The translations under genes and the position numbers were made by a program. Below, in pieces: positions 50,125 through 60,504 of a DNA stretch of 64,000 bases. The notes beneath the pieces were generated by a model. That model searched no databases and was not told where the DNA came from. It saw only the letters and a list, made by a program, of their open reading frames with translations. Origin of the DNA: Polyodon spathula (lineage: Eukaryota > Chordata > Actinopteri > Acipenseriformes > Polyodontidae); assembly GCF_017654505.1 (NCBI RefSeq), contig NC_054534.1, forward strand, positions 23,359,689 through 23,423,688, written 5' to 3'. Positions within the stretch are counted from its first letter, which is position 1. Each line of letters opens with the position of its first letter.

Positions 50125-50330
50125 CTGAGTGAGGAAGTATTGCACCTGGTCTAACAAACTGATTGTGGTTAATATTCGATGGTAAAGCTGAAGCCCATGT
50201 TGATTCAGTATTGTGTTGGACTGACTGAACAGGGCTACAAAAGGCAGAAGTCTCTAGTTCATGAAAATCCTCAATGTAACTTCAAATGAGTCTCCCTCCT
50301 TTGGATGAGTTTTAAGTTTCTGACTTCTAT
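50125..50330 (-). pseudogene. secisbp2: secisbp2 exon 5, frameshifted
   Basis: The exon enters in phase 1 as DRSQKLKTHPKEGDSFEVTL. It then needs one extra base to continue as DFHELE, the family's LDFPELQ motif. As written, the frame meets TAG soon after. A one-base loss in a GG pair near 50268 explains it. Confidence 0.7.
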
Positions 50331-50872
50331 CTGGAAAAAAAAAAAACAGAACTTTGCAGAGACAATTTCAATAACTAAAACTGAAAAAGGAATCAATATT
50401 TTCTTTGCGAACGTGTGTATCTTGTTACTGATTAATAAAGCAGCATTAATAACACACATCTAATTTCACCTGAATAATAATGTAGGATGAAGAAATTGAT
50501 AACATACATTTGTATATACAGAGAACCACATATTAAATTGTGAGGATACATAATGTCACATACCTGTACATAAAGTGGATGATCTACTTTTTCACTCAAA
50601 GCTAGATTTGTATTGACAGCCATATCGGAGAACATCCTAATTAATGCCCGCAATCCTTTACATCAGAGCAGCACATGCATATTTCTCTGCAGTCGTGATA
50701 TCACTATACATTGGCAAACAGCTCTGGGTGTGTCTTCAACAAGTCTGGTCAGAGCAGGCAGCCAGGACAGTACTCAATTAAACATACGGAACTGCTCTTT
50801 TACACAATGGTTTCATTCAGAACAAGCATGCCTATTTATACTCTATATAGCAGCAGACTGATGTAATCACAC

Positions 50873-50966
50873 CTGCTTTCTGTGGGTTTACTTCACTCAA
50901 AGATACATCAAGTTGGCTTTTACTTGATTCCTGTCGCTGAAGGCCAGATTCAACTGGATTTGGTGC
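50873..50966 (-). pseudogene. secisbp2: secisbp2 exon 4
   Basis: The exon encodes APNPVESGLQRQESSKSQLD and VNPQKA, phase 0 to phase 1. The acceptor is TTTATAG and the donor GTGTGA. Support is from phase and order rather than strong similarity. Confidence 0.5.
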
Positions 50967-51147
50967 CTATAAATGAGATACAAAGGAAAGATTTTTGGCA
51001 ATTTCTACATCTCTAAAGAAATGCATGTTCTCGAAACAGTAAAAACTAAAACAAATATATTGCGTAGTACTGAACAGAAATATGTTTCACCAATTATCTG
51101 AATGCCATAAACAGAATATTGCAAGAACAATGAAAATTGGAGATGAC

Positions 51148-51400
51148 CTTTGATGAATGCAGAGAGGCTGAACGTTCCCCTGATGAATCGCATGGCCCTT
51201 CTGGGTTCTTGTTTTGTCTGGTTTTTCTGTACTTTCTGGTGAAGCCATCTCTATTTTGGAATGAAGCATGTGCATGCTTGTTTATTGCAGGCTTTGCTGA
51301 GCAATGAGGAGAATATTCTGCAGCAGAGGTAGTTGTCAAAGACAGTGCAGAGAGATTCTGTCGAGATCTATTGCAGTTGATGCTCTCTGTATACATCTGC
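51148..51400 (-). pseudogene. secisbp2: secisbp2 exon 3
   Basis: The exon enters in phase 2 with EQMYTES (family EQKIYTE) and stays open for 84 codons. The proposed donor GTCATC is weak, so the 3' limit is uncertain. Confidence 0.6.
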
Positions 51401-51504
51401 CTAAGAAATAATAAAAAAAACACAGTCGTCTGATTATTGCATTAAAAACACAAGCAATGCTCATGATATAAATATTTTATTTATTTTGTATGTGTATTTT
51501 ATTG

Positions 51505-51507
<3 letters not shown>

Positions 51508-51566
<59 letters not shown>
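51508..51566 (+). repeat. (TA)n microsatellite
   Basis: A TA tract followed by TACATACATACACACACACA, in secisbp2 intron 2. Confidence 0.95.
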
Positions 51567-51570
<4 letters not shown>

Positions 51571-51671
51571 CATACACACACACATTCTTATGTGTGTTTT
51601 ATTACTGATTACATATATTTCTATGTGTGTTTTATTTGCTGATTATATATATTTGTATGTGTTTTTTTATC

Positions 51672-51750
51672 ATGTAAAGCACTTTGTGGCGATCCCCTGT
51701 AAAAGCGCTATACAAAAATAAAGACTGATTGATTGATTGATTGATTGATT
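51672..51750 (+). repeat. LINE/SINE 3' tail with (GATT)n
   Basis: The tail reads CATGTAAAGCACTTTGTGGC, then AAAAGCGCTATACAAAAATA and (GATT)n. It matches the common fish retroposon tail (TGTAAAGCGCTTTG, GCGCTATATAAA, short-repeat end), probably of a CR1/L2-type family. No body is attached. Confidence 0.6.
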
Positions 51751-52565
51751 TACAAGCAACAGAACGTCCAGTACAGTTTTTTTGTTAACTACAAGGGTCT
51801 TGGCTAAACATGGTCCTTTCAGGGCTGTGACAAAGCACTACCGAAGCATAACGGTTGAAGCCAATCAAGGTTTTTCTACAAGTCACAGATTTATATTGTG
51901 GTGAGGTTCAAACGTGTCTCGTAATAAAACCTGGATTGGCTTAAACTGTTACTTCAAGCCTAAGGAGAGTATAAGGTATCTGGAGGTTTAGTATAAGCTT
52001 CTATCCAAAATCAAAGTTTTTTTTTTGTACAAATATTGAACATCCTTTTCCAGTGAAGTTCTACGTTTGAGACATGTGTCACTTTGTGATTAGAGTATGG
52101 TACCTCAGATTCTGATGGATTTACAGGCTTTAAAATATTCTTAATACTGGCCATCACACCTGTCATCCACTCACTGCAAAGTCTACCTTTCATTTTGAGT
52201 AGTGTTATAACTTTTACTCCTTACCTTAAGACCCTTTGTTCACATGCTCTCCTCTTTACAGTATCCATACTCTTTCTCATCAACTTATAGTTGTCAACTA
52301 TGGTCTCCGGATGAGCAGAGGGTACCCCCTTCCTGGGTAAGGTCTCAGAGAGACAGTATGTCTGTTTTTTGTCCAGGGATTTGAAACATCCTCTTTTTCC
52401 AATATTTAGGCATCAGATGAGGTGTTAGTTGAGAAGGCACTAATTACATTTTCAATAACTAATGATTCAAATGAACTAAAAGATTAACACCTTTTTGAAG
52501 CTGGCAAAACCTAAACTGTGTACTGCAACAAAACAAAAAGTTAATTCTTTAGATACTGCACTTAC

Positions 52566-52708
52566 TCTTCAGCACATGGCCCCTGGACATATGGGTTGCA
52601 CCTAATCAAGTAGGGGGGAAAGACATCTGCGTCTGGGAGTTCAAGTGTGCTTTTGTAACAAATTTGCTTTGGCACAAAAGATTGAACATCAGGTGATAAT
52701 TTGCTTCC
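52566..52708 (-). pseudogene. secisbp2: secisbp2 exon 2
   Basis: The exon encodes KLSPDVQSFVPK, then VFPPYLI and NPYVQGPCAEE, and leaves in phase 2 at GTAAGT. It matches the conserved N-terminal KLSADVKPFVP region of the family. Confidence 0.8.
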
Positions 52709-53539
52709 CTGTGGGCAGAATATTATACATTTTAGGCTCCAACTGTACAACTGTTCACAGAAATTACTGCGTTATAAATGTTTTATAATGGAGGGCCCAG
52801 CATGATACTGATATTAATAAAAATATGCACTGTTGACATTACTATACTAACTTTTTCTAGAAATGGCTAAGGTTGGGTATTCTAATTTATTGTGGATGGT
52901 TAATATGATAAACTCCAATTTCCTTCTGGAAATTCTAATAATTGCTGATGAGCTGTTGCTTGGAAGTCAATCTTTTAAAACTAGATACACAGATGGTAAA
53001 ACACAAACATAGGTTTAGCAATTATATTCGTTTATGAAACCGTAAAGCGACTCTAAAAGCAGACTCTATAAGCAATTCTTCAACCAGCCTTCTGAACTAG
53101 TGTGACCAGTTGAGGACAATTGCTGGGATTTGAAACAGTGTTGACACTCACCTGGAATCACTCCTATACTCTTTTCTTGTACAGATTGTTAACCTTTGCT
53201 CCCCATCCACACTTTCATACTTTTTACCAAAAGCGTGACTTCATGAACAATAATTCAGAACACAAGCAAAACACCTGTACATAAAGTTAATAGATGCGTT
53301 TCACATTACGCAAAGACATACTTTTAAATTGATGCCTACATTGAATCGCAATGGAAAAAACACCACCGTAAACTAGGTTTTTTGTTTTCAGACAAAAACT
53401 GAATATTAATGACAGCGTCACAATCTAGTTCTAACTGTCTGTTACAGTAAATTGATCGTTTCTTAATCCAAACTAATCTAAAATCGACTTTTAGTAAAGA
53501 GAATATCTTCACAGTACCACGAACAAATGATCAATATAC

Positions 53540-53563
53540 CTTGGTTTGTGCTTTCGATGTCAT
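53540..53563 (-). pseudogene. secisbp2: secisbp2 exon 1 (candidate start)
   Basis: The ATG at 53563-53561 opens MTSKAQTK and the donor is GTATAT. The short acidic or basic start followed by GSKLSPDVQ in the next exon parallels the human gene. The start is inferred from position, as the sequence is too short for certainty. Confidence 0.6.
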
Positions 53564-53820
53564 GATTTTCACTTAACCACTGCAAATTCGTAGCGAAATA
53601 GTGAAACCAAAACGCCATTCTTTCTTCACCTCTATTAAGTTGAATAGCTCTGTTTATTTACAAACATCCGTATTCTTCTACTCCTGACTACGGCATGCTG
53701 ACAAGCACAAAGTGCACGCTAGAAAGCTTTAAAAAGAGGATTGACAAGAACCAATTGAAAGTCTACTGGCAGCAGCCTTTTTGTATTACCATATACATCA
53801 TATATTTTTATATATATATA

Positions 53821-53985
53821 AAATAGATGGGCTGCAGTGAGTTACTTGAAAATAATTTCATCGAGGGTTTCTGTGACGTCATAAATTAGGAGACCGAAGG
53901 TCGAGTAATTTATAAGCTGTCACAGAAACCTATGATGGAATTGTTTTCCTGTAACTCACTGAAGAGGCCAATCTATTATTTTTTA
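53821..53985. mobile_element. foldback MITE upstream of the secisbp2 start
   Basis: The arms 53821-53888 and about 53906-53983 are inverse copies with several mismatches (words GTTTCTGTGACG and its partner, TGAGTTAC and GTAACTCA, ATAGATGGGC and GCCAATCTAT). The tip is GACC-GAA-GGTC at 53892-53902. The left arm contains TGACGTCA, a CRE-type site. It starts about 260 bp upstream of the start codon. Confidence 0.75.
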
Positions 53986-54229
53986 TAATACATGCATACC
54001 CTTGTTATGCTAATGTTAAAGAAGACACGGGTCAGCAGTATAGTTCTTTTTTATTCTTTTTTAAACGTAGCATTTCAGTGCTCTACAAACATTCTATGTC
54101 GTTATTTGTTCTCCAGTTTCTCTGAGATACGAATGTACAATCTTTACATCTTTTTTTTTTAAAACATATTCTCATTTTGTTGATCATTAATGAACATACT
54201 TGTACTGTAGGTGTTGTCGAGAGATTGAA

Positions 54230-54433
54230 AACGATAGGTTGCGGATGCAACCTCTGTTCCCTGAAAGAGAAAATAACCATCAAGGTATGGGATATTGCCG
54301 TCAGGCAGTAGGGATTGGTTGAGCTTTATAGCAAAGCTGCCGATAGGCCTCTGCGCGAGCTGACGTGTAAGCCCGCCCCCCTGGGAGCTTACTATACGCA
54401 ACGCGCGGAGACTCTCTTCCTCTTTTGCTCTTC
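54230..54433 (-). repeat. DIRS-like element B, terminal inverted repeat (recombinase side)
   Basis: This is the inverse of the 60505-60684 repeat, with words GATTGGTTGAGCTTTATAGC, AAAGCTGCCGATAGGCCTCT and GCGGAGACTCTCTTCCTCTT. The outermost 40 bp differ between the two ends, as in DIRS elements. Confidence 0.85.
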
Positions 54434-54465
54434 AGGCCGTGAAGGCTTCCGGAGCGACCTCGCGG

Positions 54466-54556
54466 CTTGATGGTTATTTTCTCTTTCAGGGAACTGGAGT
54501 TGCATCCGCAACCTATCGTTCCCTTTCAATTCAAAAATAGCCATCAAGGTATGGGA
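54466..54556 (-). repeat. DIRS-like element B, internal complementary region
   Basis: 54466-54517 is the inverse of 54233-54284 with about three mismatches. 54521-54556 is the inverse of 60646-60681 with about two. GTT (54518-54520) sits at the join. The first pair can fold as a 52-bp stem with a loop of about 180 nt. Confidence 0.87.
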
Positions 54557-54692
54557 ACAGTGTACCCAAGCCGTCGCGAGGGAGGATTCTCGGCAGTAGG
54601 ACAGACTTACGTCATAACGCAACTGCGTAGGCAATACATCTAGGCATATGCGGAGCTGCGCCTCAGCGTCTATGCTCGCAATGACACCTGTC

Positions 54693-55800
54693 CTAAGGTG
54701 GGGTATTAAACACTACACTGGCATCCTGAGGTGCCATAGAGTGTAGTACAGATGCTCCAAATAATGGAGCAGAGGAATCTAGCACATTTATTCTGTAAAA
54801 CCTCATAAAGGTATGCGGTGTAGCCCAACTGGCTGCCGCGCAAATATCAGACACTGGCACCCCTCTAAAGAAGGCCGAGGACATTGCCATACCCCTAATG
54901 GAATGCGCCTTCAACTGCCCTGGCGGTGGAAGGCCTGCAGACTCATAGGCTAATTTAATAGCATCCACTATCCAGTGGGAAAGGCGTTGTTTTGACAACG
55001 GCTGACCCAGGGTCTTAGAACCATGGCATATGAACAGTTGTTCTGTTTGCCTCACGGTCGTTGTACGGTCAATATAACACCTCAATGCCCGCACAGGGCA
55101 GAGCATGTGTAACCGTTATTCCTCTGCGGAGGAAAGGGGAGGAGGATGGAACGCCATAAGCTCGACCGGCTGGTTCATGTGGAACGGAGATATAACCTTT
55201 GGTAAAAAGGCTGGATTTGGGCGCATGGAGACATTAGAACCGTCTCCTGCGAAGCGGATACATGAAGGGTGCACTGACAGTGCATGTAACTCGCTGACGC
55301 GTTTTGCTGACACTACTGACAGCAAGAACGCAGTTTTTATAGACATGAGCTTCATATCCACTGTATGGAGAGGCTCAAACGGTGCCTTGGTAAGGGCTTC
55401 TAGCACCACGTCAAGGCTCCATGACGGTAAGTTGGTTGTTCTTGGAGGTCGCAAGCGTCTTGCGTCTTTAAGGAACTGAGATGCCAGAAAATGGCAACCT
55501 GGTAATAATCCGTCAATTCGTACATTGCAAGCTGATATGGCGGCTAAATACACTTTAAGTGTAGAGGGAGACTTCCCTTCATCTAACAGTTTCTGTAAAA
55601 ACTGTAACATACTGCGACCTAGTAGAGGGCGACCTAGCACTCTGGATGGTTGAAATTACCGCCGTCGAAAGCCCTAAGGCTGACAGGCGCTCCTGCTCAG
55701 GGGCCAAGCCCATAGCTGCATGAGCTTGAGGTTCGGGTGCCAAAGCCGTCCTTCGGCCTGGGACACTAGGTCTGTTCGCGGGGGAAGCTCCCGCGGTTGA
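54693..55800 (-). pseudogene. tyrosine recombinase of DIRS-like element B
   Basis: The N-terminal part (LAPEQERLSALGLSTAVIST, about 55713-55654) is in one frame. The rest is in another (STLKVYLAAISACNVRIDG, SVVSAKRVSELHALSVH, LCPVRALRCYIDRT, LKAHSIRGMAMSSAF, ASWATPHTFMRFYRINVLD). Visible catalytic residues are Arg in AKRVSEL, His and Arg in HSIRG, and a Tyr in RFYRIN. One in-frame TAA (55116-55114) separates the two halves of the catalytic part. Confidence 0.83.
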
Positions 55801-56754
55801 CCGTGCATTAACTGCACCACGCTTGGGAATCATATTCTCAGAGGCCACCGAAGAGCGATCAGAATCACTGTCGCTTGCTCTACCCTGACTTTCTCTAAGA
55901 GGGCGGGGAGCATCGGAATTGGTGGAAACGCATATAGGAGGACTGGCGGCCATTCGTGAGCTAGTGCGTCGACTCCTAGGGGGCTGTCGGGGTCCCTCAC
56001 CAAGAACCATAGGGGGCAGTGCGTGCTCTCTCGTGAAGCGAAGAGATCTACTTGCGCTATGCCGAACCATTCCCAGATGCGCTCTACCACCTGAGGGTGG
56101 AGACGTCATTCCCCTGCAAGAGGGCCTCCTCTGGATAGGAGGTCCGCTGCGTAATTGGCTCTGCCCGGTAGGTGAACCGCGCGCAGAGTGGTCAAACGCG
56201 GCTGTGCCCATAGCAACAGCCGTGTTACCATTCGGTGAAGGCGGGGGGACCGTAGGCCGCCCTGGCGGTTGATATACGCCACAACCGTGGTGTTGTCCGA
56301 CCGTACCAACACGTGCTTGTCTAGAAGCACCGGCAAGAAGTGCCGGAGGGCGAGGTCCACTGCCTTGAGTTCCAGAGCATTGATGTGGGCTGACCTCCAG
56401 GATCCTGACCACATTCCACGGGTCCCTGAACCGCTCCAGACTGCTCCCCAACCTTGGTTGGAAGCGTCGGTCATAACCACTTCCCTCTGGAAGATGGGAC
56501 CCAGGCGAACGCCCTGGTGGATGTTTGCCGGAACTTTCCACCTGCGTAGTGCTTCCCAGCAGGTTCGGGATACCGTCAACCTGCGGTGTTTGTCTCTCCG
56601 CGGATGTAATGCGAAGGCATTGAACCAGGCCTGTAGAGGTCTCTGGTGTAATAAGCCCAAGGGAAGGGCTTGTGAGGTGGCAGCCATCAGCCCCAGCATG
56701 CGCTGACACAGCTCCATGCTGATTGTTTCTCTCAACCTGAACAGGGAGAGACAC
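55579..56754 (-). CDS. long alternate-frame ORF overlapping RNase H, leading into the recombinase
   Basis: A 391-codon open frame runs antisense to the window and overlaps the RNase H coding region in a different frame for about 650 nt. Its C-terminal end is the start of the tyrosine recombinase. In DIRS1-type elements the recombinase ORF is known to overlap the RT ORF, so this frame is likely the native recombinase ORF rather than chance. Its Pro/Ser/Arg-rich N-terminal half has no recognisable domain. Confidence 0.55.
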   Translation of the reverse strand: MSLPVQVERNNQHGAVSAHAGADGCHLTSPSLGLITPETSTGLVQCLRITSAERQTPQVDGIPNLLGSTTQVESSGKHPPGRSPGSHLPEGSGYDRRFQPRLGSSLERFRDPWNVVRILEVSPHQCSGTQGSGPRPPALLAGASRQARVGTVGQHHGCGVYQPPGRPTVPPPSPNGNTAVAMGTAAFDHSARGSPTGQSQLRSGPPIQRRPSCRGMTSPPSGGRAHLGMVRHSASRSLRFTREHALPPMVLGEGPRQPPRSRRTSSRMAASPPICVSTNSDAPRPLRESQGRASDSDSDRSSVASENMIPKRGAVNARSTAGASPANRPSVPGRRTALAPEPQAHAAMGLAPEQERLSALGLSTAVISTIQSARSPSTRSQYVTVFTETVR

Positions 56755-57605
56755 CGTTCCAGCGAGGCAACTCTTTGTGTCGACAAGGTCACTTCCGTGG
56801 ACACTGAGTCCAGATGCAGACCCACAAATTCGGTCTGTTGGCTTGGCACGAGGCGGCTCTTCTCTGAACTGACCTTCAGACCCAGCCGCTGAAGATGGTT
56901 TGGAACCATCACTGTGTGCTATGCCAGCGGCTCCTTTGACTGCGCGCAGACGAGCCAGTCATCTAGATAGTTCAGCAGTCTGACGCCTTGAGCCCGCAAA
57001 GGTGCTAGAATAGCGTCCATACACTTCGAAAAGGTTCGAGGAGCTAGTGACAGACCGAATGGGAGGACACAAAATACCCTGCTCTGGAATGAGAAACGCA
57101 GATACTTTCTGTGAACGTGAAAGTACGCATCTGTCAGGTCCATGGTGGTAAACCAGTCGCCGTGTCAGACTGACTGGATGATGTGCCTGTGCGTAAGCAT
57201 CCTGAACGATAACCGCCGTAGGAATCTGTTCAGTACTCGCAGGTCTAAAATAGGGCAGAACCTGCATCCTTTTTGGGCACTAAGAAGTATTTGGAATATA
57301 ACCCTTGGTCGATCAGAGCAGGGTCTACTTGTTGAATGGCACGCTTCCTGAGCAGTGCCTGTATCTCCACATTCAGAGCTGAGGACTGAACCGAGTCCTT
57401 CACTGCTGTTACAACCACCCCCCTGAAGGGTGTACCCGGTGGAAATGGTCTTGTGCACCCAGATGTCGTTGGCGCACTGTTGCCAGAACTGGAGCTGCGG
57501 AACATTACAGGGGTGGGCTAATAGCTGCCTGGGTGTCTCAGGGCTGCTTTGGCTGTGCTTGCTCACGAGGGGCCTGGCCAGCGCCACGAGGACGTGACCT
57601 GCCAC
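55830..57605 (-). pseudogene. reverse transcriptase, RNase H and following domain of DIRS-like element B
   Basis: Words in order are TGYTLQ, TPFRGVVVTAVKDS and KYFLVPKKD (a shifted frame), ILDLRVLNRFLRRLSF, MDLTDAYFHV, LPFGLSLAPRTFSK and the RT catalytic YLDD. RNase H follows with MTDASNQGWGAVWSG, INALELKAVDL and VRSDNTTVVAYINRQGG, then VERIWEWFGIAQVDLFASRE. Outside two compensating shifts (about 57505-57245), all parts share one frame. It is interrupted by TGA near 57163, TAG near 56917 and TGA near 56107. Confidence 0.87.
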
Positions 57606-57756
57606 CTCCTCTAGGGTGCCATTCTACGCGCCGCGGTCCAGAAAATGGAGGCTGACCGCGTGCTGCTGCAGCTGATGGAGGTGTCTTAGCACCACGCGGC
57701 CGCGGTAGGTACTGTGGTGGTGTTTTTCGCCACTGATGCTCCTGTTGGCGCTTAGG

Positions 57757-59118
57757 CTAGAAGGGCTTATGCGGCCACATCTTCGCCATCTGCTGAGATG
57801 CCTCCCGGGCTTTAGCAGAGCACTGCAGCATCTCCTCCACCGCTGGGCCAAACGTGTGCCCCGGTGTGATGGGGGCGTCTAGCAACGGGGCCTTGTCAGG
57901 CTCTTGTACTCTCACCTGCGAGAGCCAGAGCTGCCTTCTGGCGACCACTAGGGACGCAATACTCCTGCCCTGGGCCTGAGCATTTAGCTGGGCTATTTTA
58001 ACAAGGAACTGGGCGATCAACGCCAATTCCACCCTCAAAGACGCCGAAAGGTGCTCAGGGAGGTCTTTCACCAGCGACGCCTGGTAGACTGACAGGAGGC
58101 TGGCCACGTTGGACAGTCTGACCTCCTCTGTAGCCGCTGCATATCCCTTCTTCAAATGAACCTCCGTAATCCTGCACTGTCGATTAGGACATGCAGGGTC
58201 CTTAGTTAGGACTAGGACTAGGGCCGCGAAGGCGACATTGACTGGTGGAAAAGACGCCAGTCCCGCCTCACTCGCTCCCTGCATGGCAAACGTGGAAGCT
58301 TTCCGCGAGGTTGCCGGTGAAGAGGCTGGGGCCCCCCAGGTGGATTGCACCTCCTTAATAAAGTCCGGGAAGGCTGGAAGCGTCCTGAGCTGTGTAGACC
58401 GTACAGAGGGCGACTCAAACAGCGATCGCCGAGGTGGTTCTACGGCTGGTCACTCAACCCCTAGGTGGCGAGTTGCTCACTCCACAAGTGAACACAAGGG
58501 GTCATTGGTGTCCAACACCTCCAACTCAGTGTCCAGCTCTGAGCTGTGAGAGGTTAGTTCGGCTTCCAAACTATCCTCCTCAGCGGGAGGCTCGCCTTCC
58601 GACGCATCCCTGGAGATTGCATCTGTGTCCCAAACCCCTTGGGGTTGTTGGTTGACTGGGGTTGGGCGGCTGTCAGCCCGACCTGTGCGTCGGTGGTCTG
58701 TGGTGTTCTGTTGGATGCGAGACCGTGATCGGGGAGGGCGTTCCCTGTGAGGGGAGGGGCCTCGGTTTCAGATAGGCGGGCTATGGGAGCGTTCCCGAGC
58801 ACGTCTATGCTCTGGAGATCTCTGACCAGCTGTAAGCTGGGAGGGGCTCCTCAATAGCTGCAATTTTACAGGTGGTGTAGATGACAGAGGAGATGACACC
58901 GTGCAGGACGACCCAGAGGAAGGGGAGTGGCTCCCCACTGCTTTCCTCGCCCTCTGGCGAAGAGTGCGCTGTTGAAAATTAGCACACAGCGAACAAAACG
59001 ATCTGTCTGCCAAGGCAGACGCGGCGTGCTCTGGTCCCAGGCATGCCACACAGTCCTCGTGCGGGTCGCTCGCTGGCAATTTAGCCTGGCAGGTGACGCA
59101 ACGATGAAACCCAGACAT
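57757..59118 (-). pseudogene. gag-like protein of DIRS-like element B
   Basis: The start MSGFHRCVTCQAKLPASD at 59118 opens a cysteine-rich segment (CVTC, CVAC, CSLC) that looks zinc-binding. After a frameshift near 58400 the conserved part follows: FAMQGASEAGLASFPPVNVA, RSIASLVVARRQLWLSQ and ITPGHTFGPAVEEMLQCSA. The same block occurs in element A. Confidence 0.75.
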
Positions 59119-59149
59119 CTTGATGATGGGGTGCGTCGCTGTATCTTGA

Positions 59150-59880
59150 TTAATGCTCCGAACATCGAGGTACGTGTACCGAGCAGCGAGGCGTTGAAAT
59201 ACCGAGCGTCGAACGCCGAAGCGTCGAGCGTCGAGATGCGTGTGCTGAGCGTCGGAGCGCCGGACGTCGAGGTGCATGCACCAAGCATCGAGGTATTAGG
59301 CTGAGCGTCGGAGCGGCAAGCGTCGAGGTGCGTACACCGAGCGTCGAGCACGGGCGCGTCGAGCGTCGAGGTGCGTGCACCGAGCATGAAGGTATAATGC
59401 ACCGAGCGTCGAGCGCGGGACCATCGAGCATCGAGGTGCGTGCGCCGAGTGTTGAAGTGCCGAGCATCGAAGTACGTGCACCAAGCGTCGATGTATTAAT
59501 GCACCGAGCATTGATCGCGGGAGCGTCGAGGTGCGTGCGCCGAGCGTCGATTGCGGGAGTGTCGAGGTGTATGCACCGAGCGTCGAGGCATCGATGCACC
59601 AAGCATCCAACGCGGGAGCGTCGATGCACCAAGTATCGAACGCGGGAGCGTCGATGCACCAAGCATCGAATGCGGGAGCATCGAGTGCCAAAGCGCCGAG
59701 CGTCGAGGCACCGAGCGTCGATGCACCGAGCATCGATGCACCGAGCGTAGAGGTGCGTGCACCAAGCCCCAAGCGCCGAGGCACCAAGCACAAAGCGCCG
59801 AAGCGCTGCTCCAAAGCGCAGAGGCGCGTGTACTGAGCGTAAAAACGCTATGCACTGGACGCCGAAGCGTCAGCTGACCT
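59150..59880. repeat. GC-rich minisatellite in the 5' leader of DIRS-like element B
   Basis: Dozens of variant units of about 10-27 nt built on GAGCGTCGAGGTGCGTGCACC and GCGTCGATGCACCAAGC words. All frames stay open for long stretches, giving repetitive LDARC/CTHLDAR-type peptides that are unlikely to be real protein. Confidence 0.9.
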
Positions 59881-60504
59881 GCAGAGCGGAGACGCTAAGT
59901 GCTGGTACACTGTCTTTAGTCTAAAAGACAAAGGAGCTGTGCTATACTTACCTGTTGGTAAGGGGCAAGTGAAGTTGTCGTTGGTGGTAGTCTTCCTTAT
60001 GTATTTGTATGGTGCAGAATATGGTAGTGTAGCTACCGAAGACAGCGACCATGCAGTGGGATGGACACAATCCGCGGGTGGTAGTTTCAGAGAGACTGCG
60101 AGTAGCAATCTAACTCCGGGTCTGGCGCGGGGCGAGACCGAGGCTGCAAAAGTTGCGTGGCCTACAGGCGCGCAACGTGTCCACTAAATTCTATTCAATG
60201 CCTGTTAGGGAAGAATAGACAGCAAAAAAAACAACAAAAAATATATATAACAAAATATATATATATATAAAACAGTATTAAGGAATAAGGAAGACAAAGG
60301 TCCAACGCGGAAAGAACGCGATGCCAAGGCAAAGCGTGAAAGGAAAAATATAATATAAATTATATATATAATGCTCAAGGAGCAAACACTGAAATCAACT
60401 TAGAGAAGGGGCAGTAGCCAGATTCTCAAGTTCAAGGCTGTCGAATACAATCAGTGAAGTAAAATCTCACAGAGCGAACTTACGAGCTCAGAGTCCTACA
60501 GAGG

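Larger units (their letters stand above)
42628..53563 (-). pseudogene. secisbp2: SECIS-binding protein 2, frameshifted copy lacking its last exon(s)
   Basis: SECISBP2 binds the SECIS element in selenoprotein mRNAs and recruits the selenocysteine elongation factor so that UGA is read as Sec. Sixteen - strand exons are recognisable. They include the N-terminal KLSPDVQSFVP motif, a lysine-rich block followed by VQEPPKFE, FDLGDMLQVLE, HNPLDSTSPLVKKGKQRE, KIHSRRFRE, VIDLLKELVRFQDR and the L7Ae-type RNA-binding domain (LKHLKLKKLKCVI to NKAVPVSVV). Splice sites are mostly intact. The frame breaks in the exons at 50125-50330, 48352-48485, 47395-47501, 44529-44694 and 43137-43352. The part after NYDG that completes the L7Ae domain and the C-terminus is not seen. 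The convergent layout with sema4d matches human. An error-prone assembly is the alternative reading, but sema4d shows no indels. Confidence 0.88.

Noticed and set aside
50570..50653. Candidate extra exon in secisbp2 intron 4 (reads NTNLALSEKVDHPLYVQ before GTATGT)
   Set aside because: No matching family motif, no clear acceptor, and the flanking exons 4 and 5 already join in phase.
56269..56706. 145-codon + strand frame
   Set aside because: Antisense shadow of the RNase H region of DIRS-like element B.
59328..59836. Long + and - strand frames of repetitive Arg/Ala/Ser/Pro peptides
   Set aside because: All frames are open because of the GC-rich minisatellite; none has a domain or a translation context.
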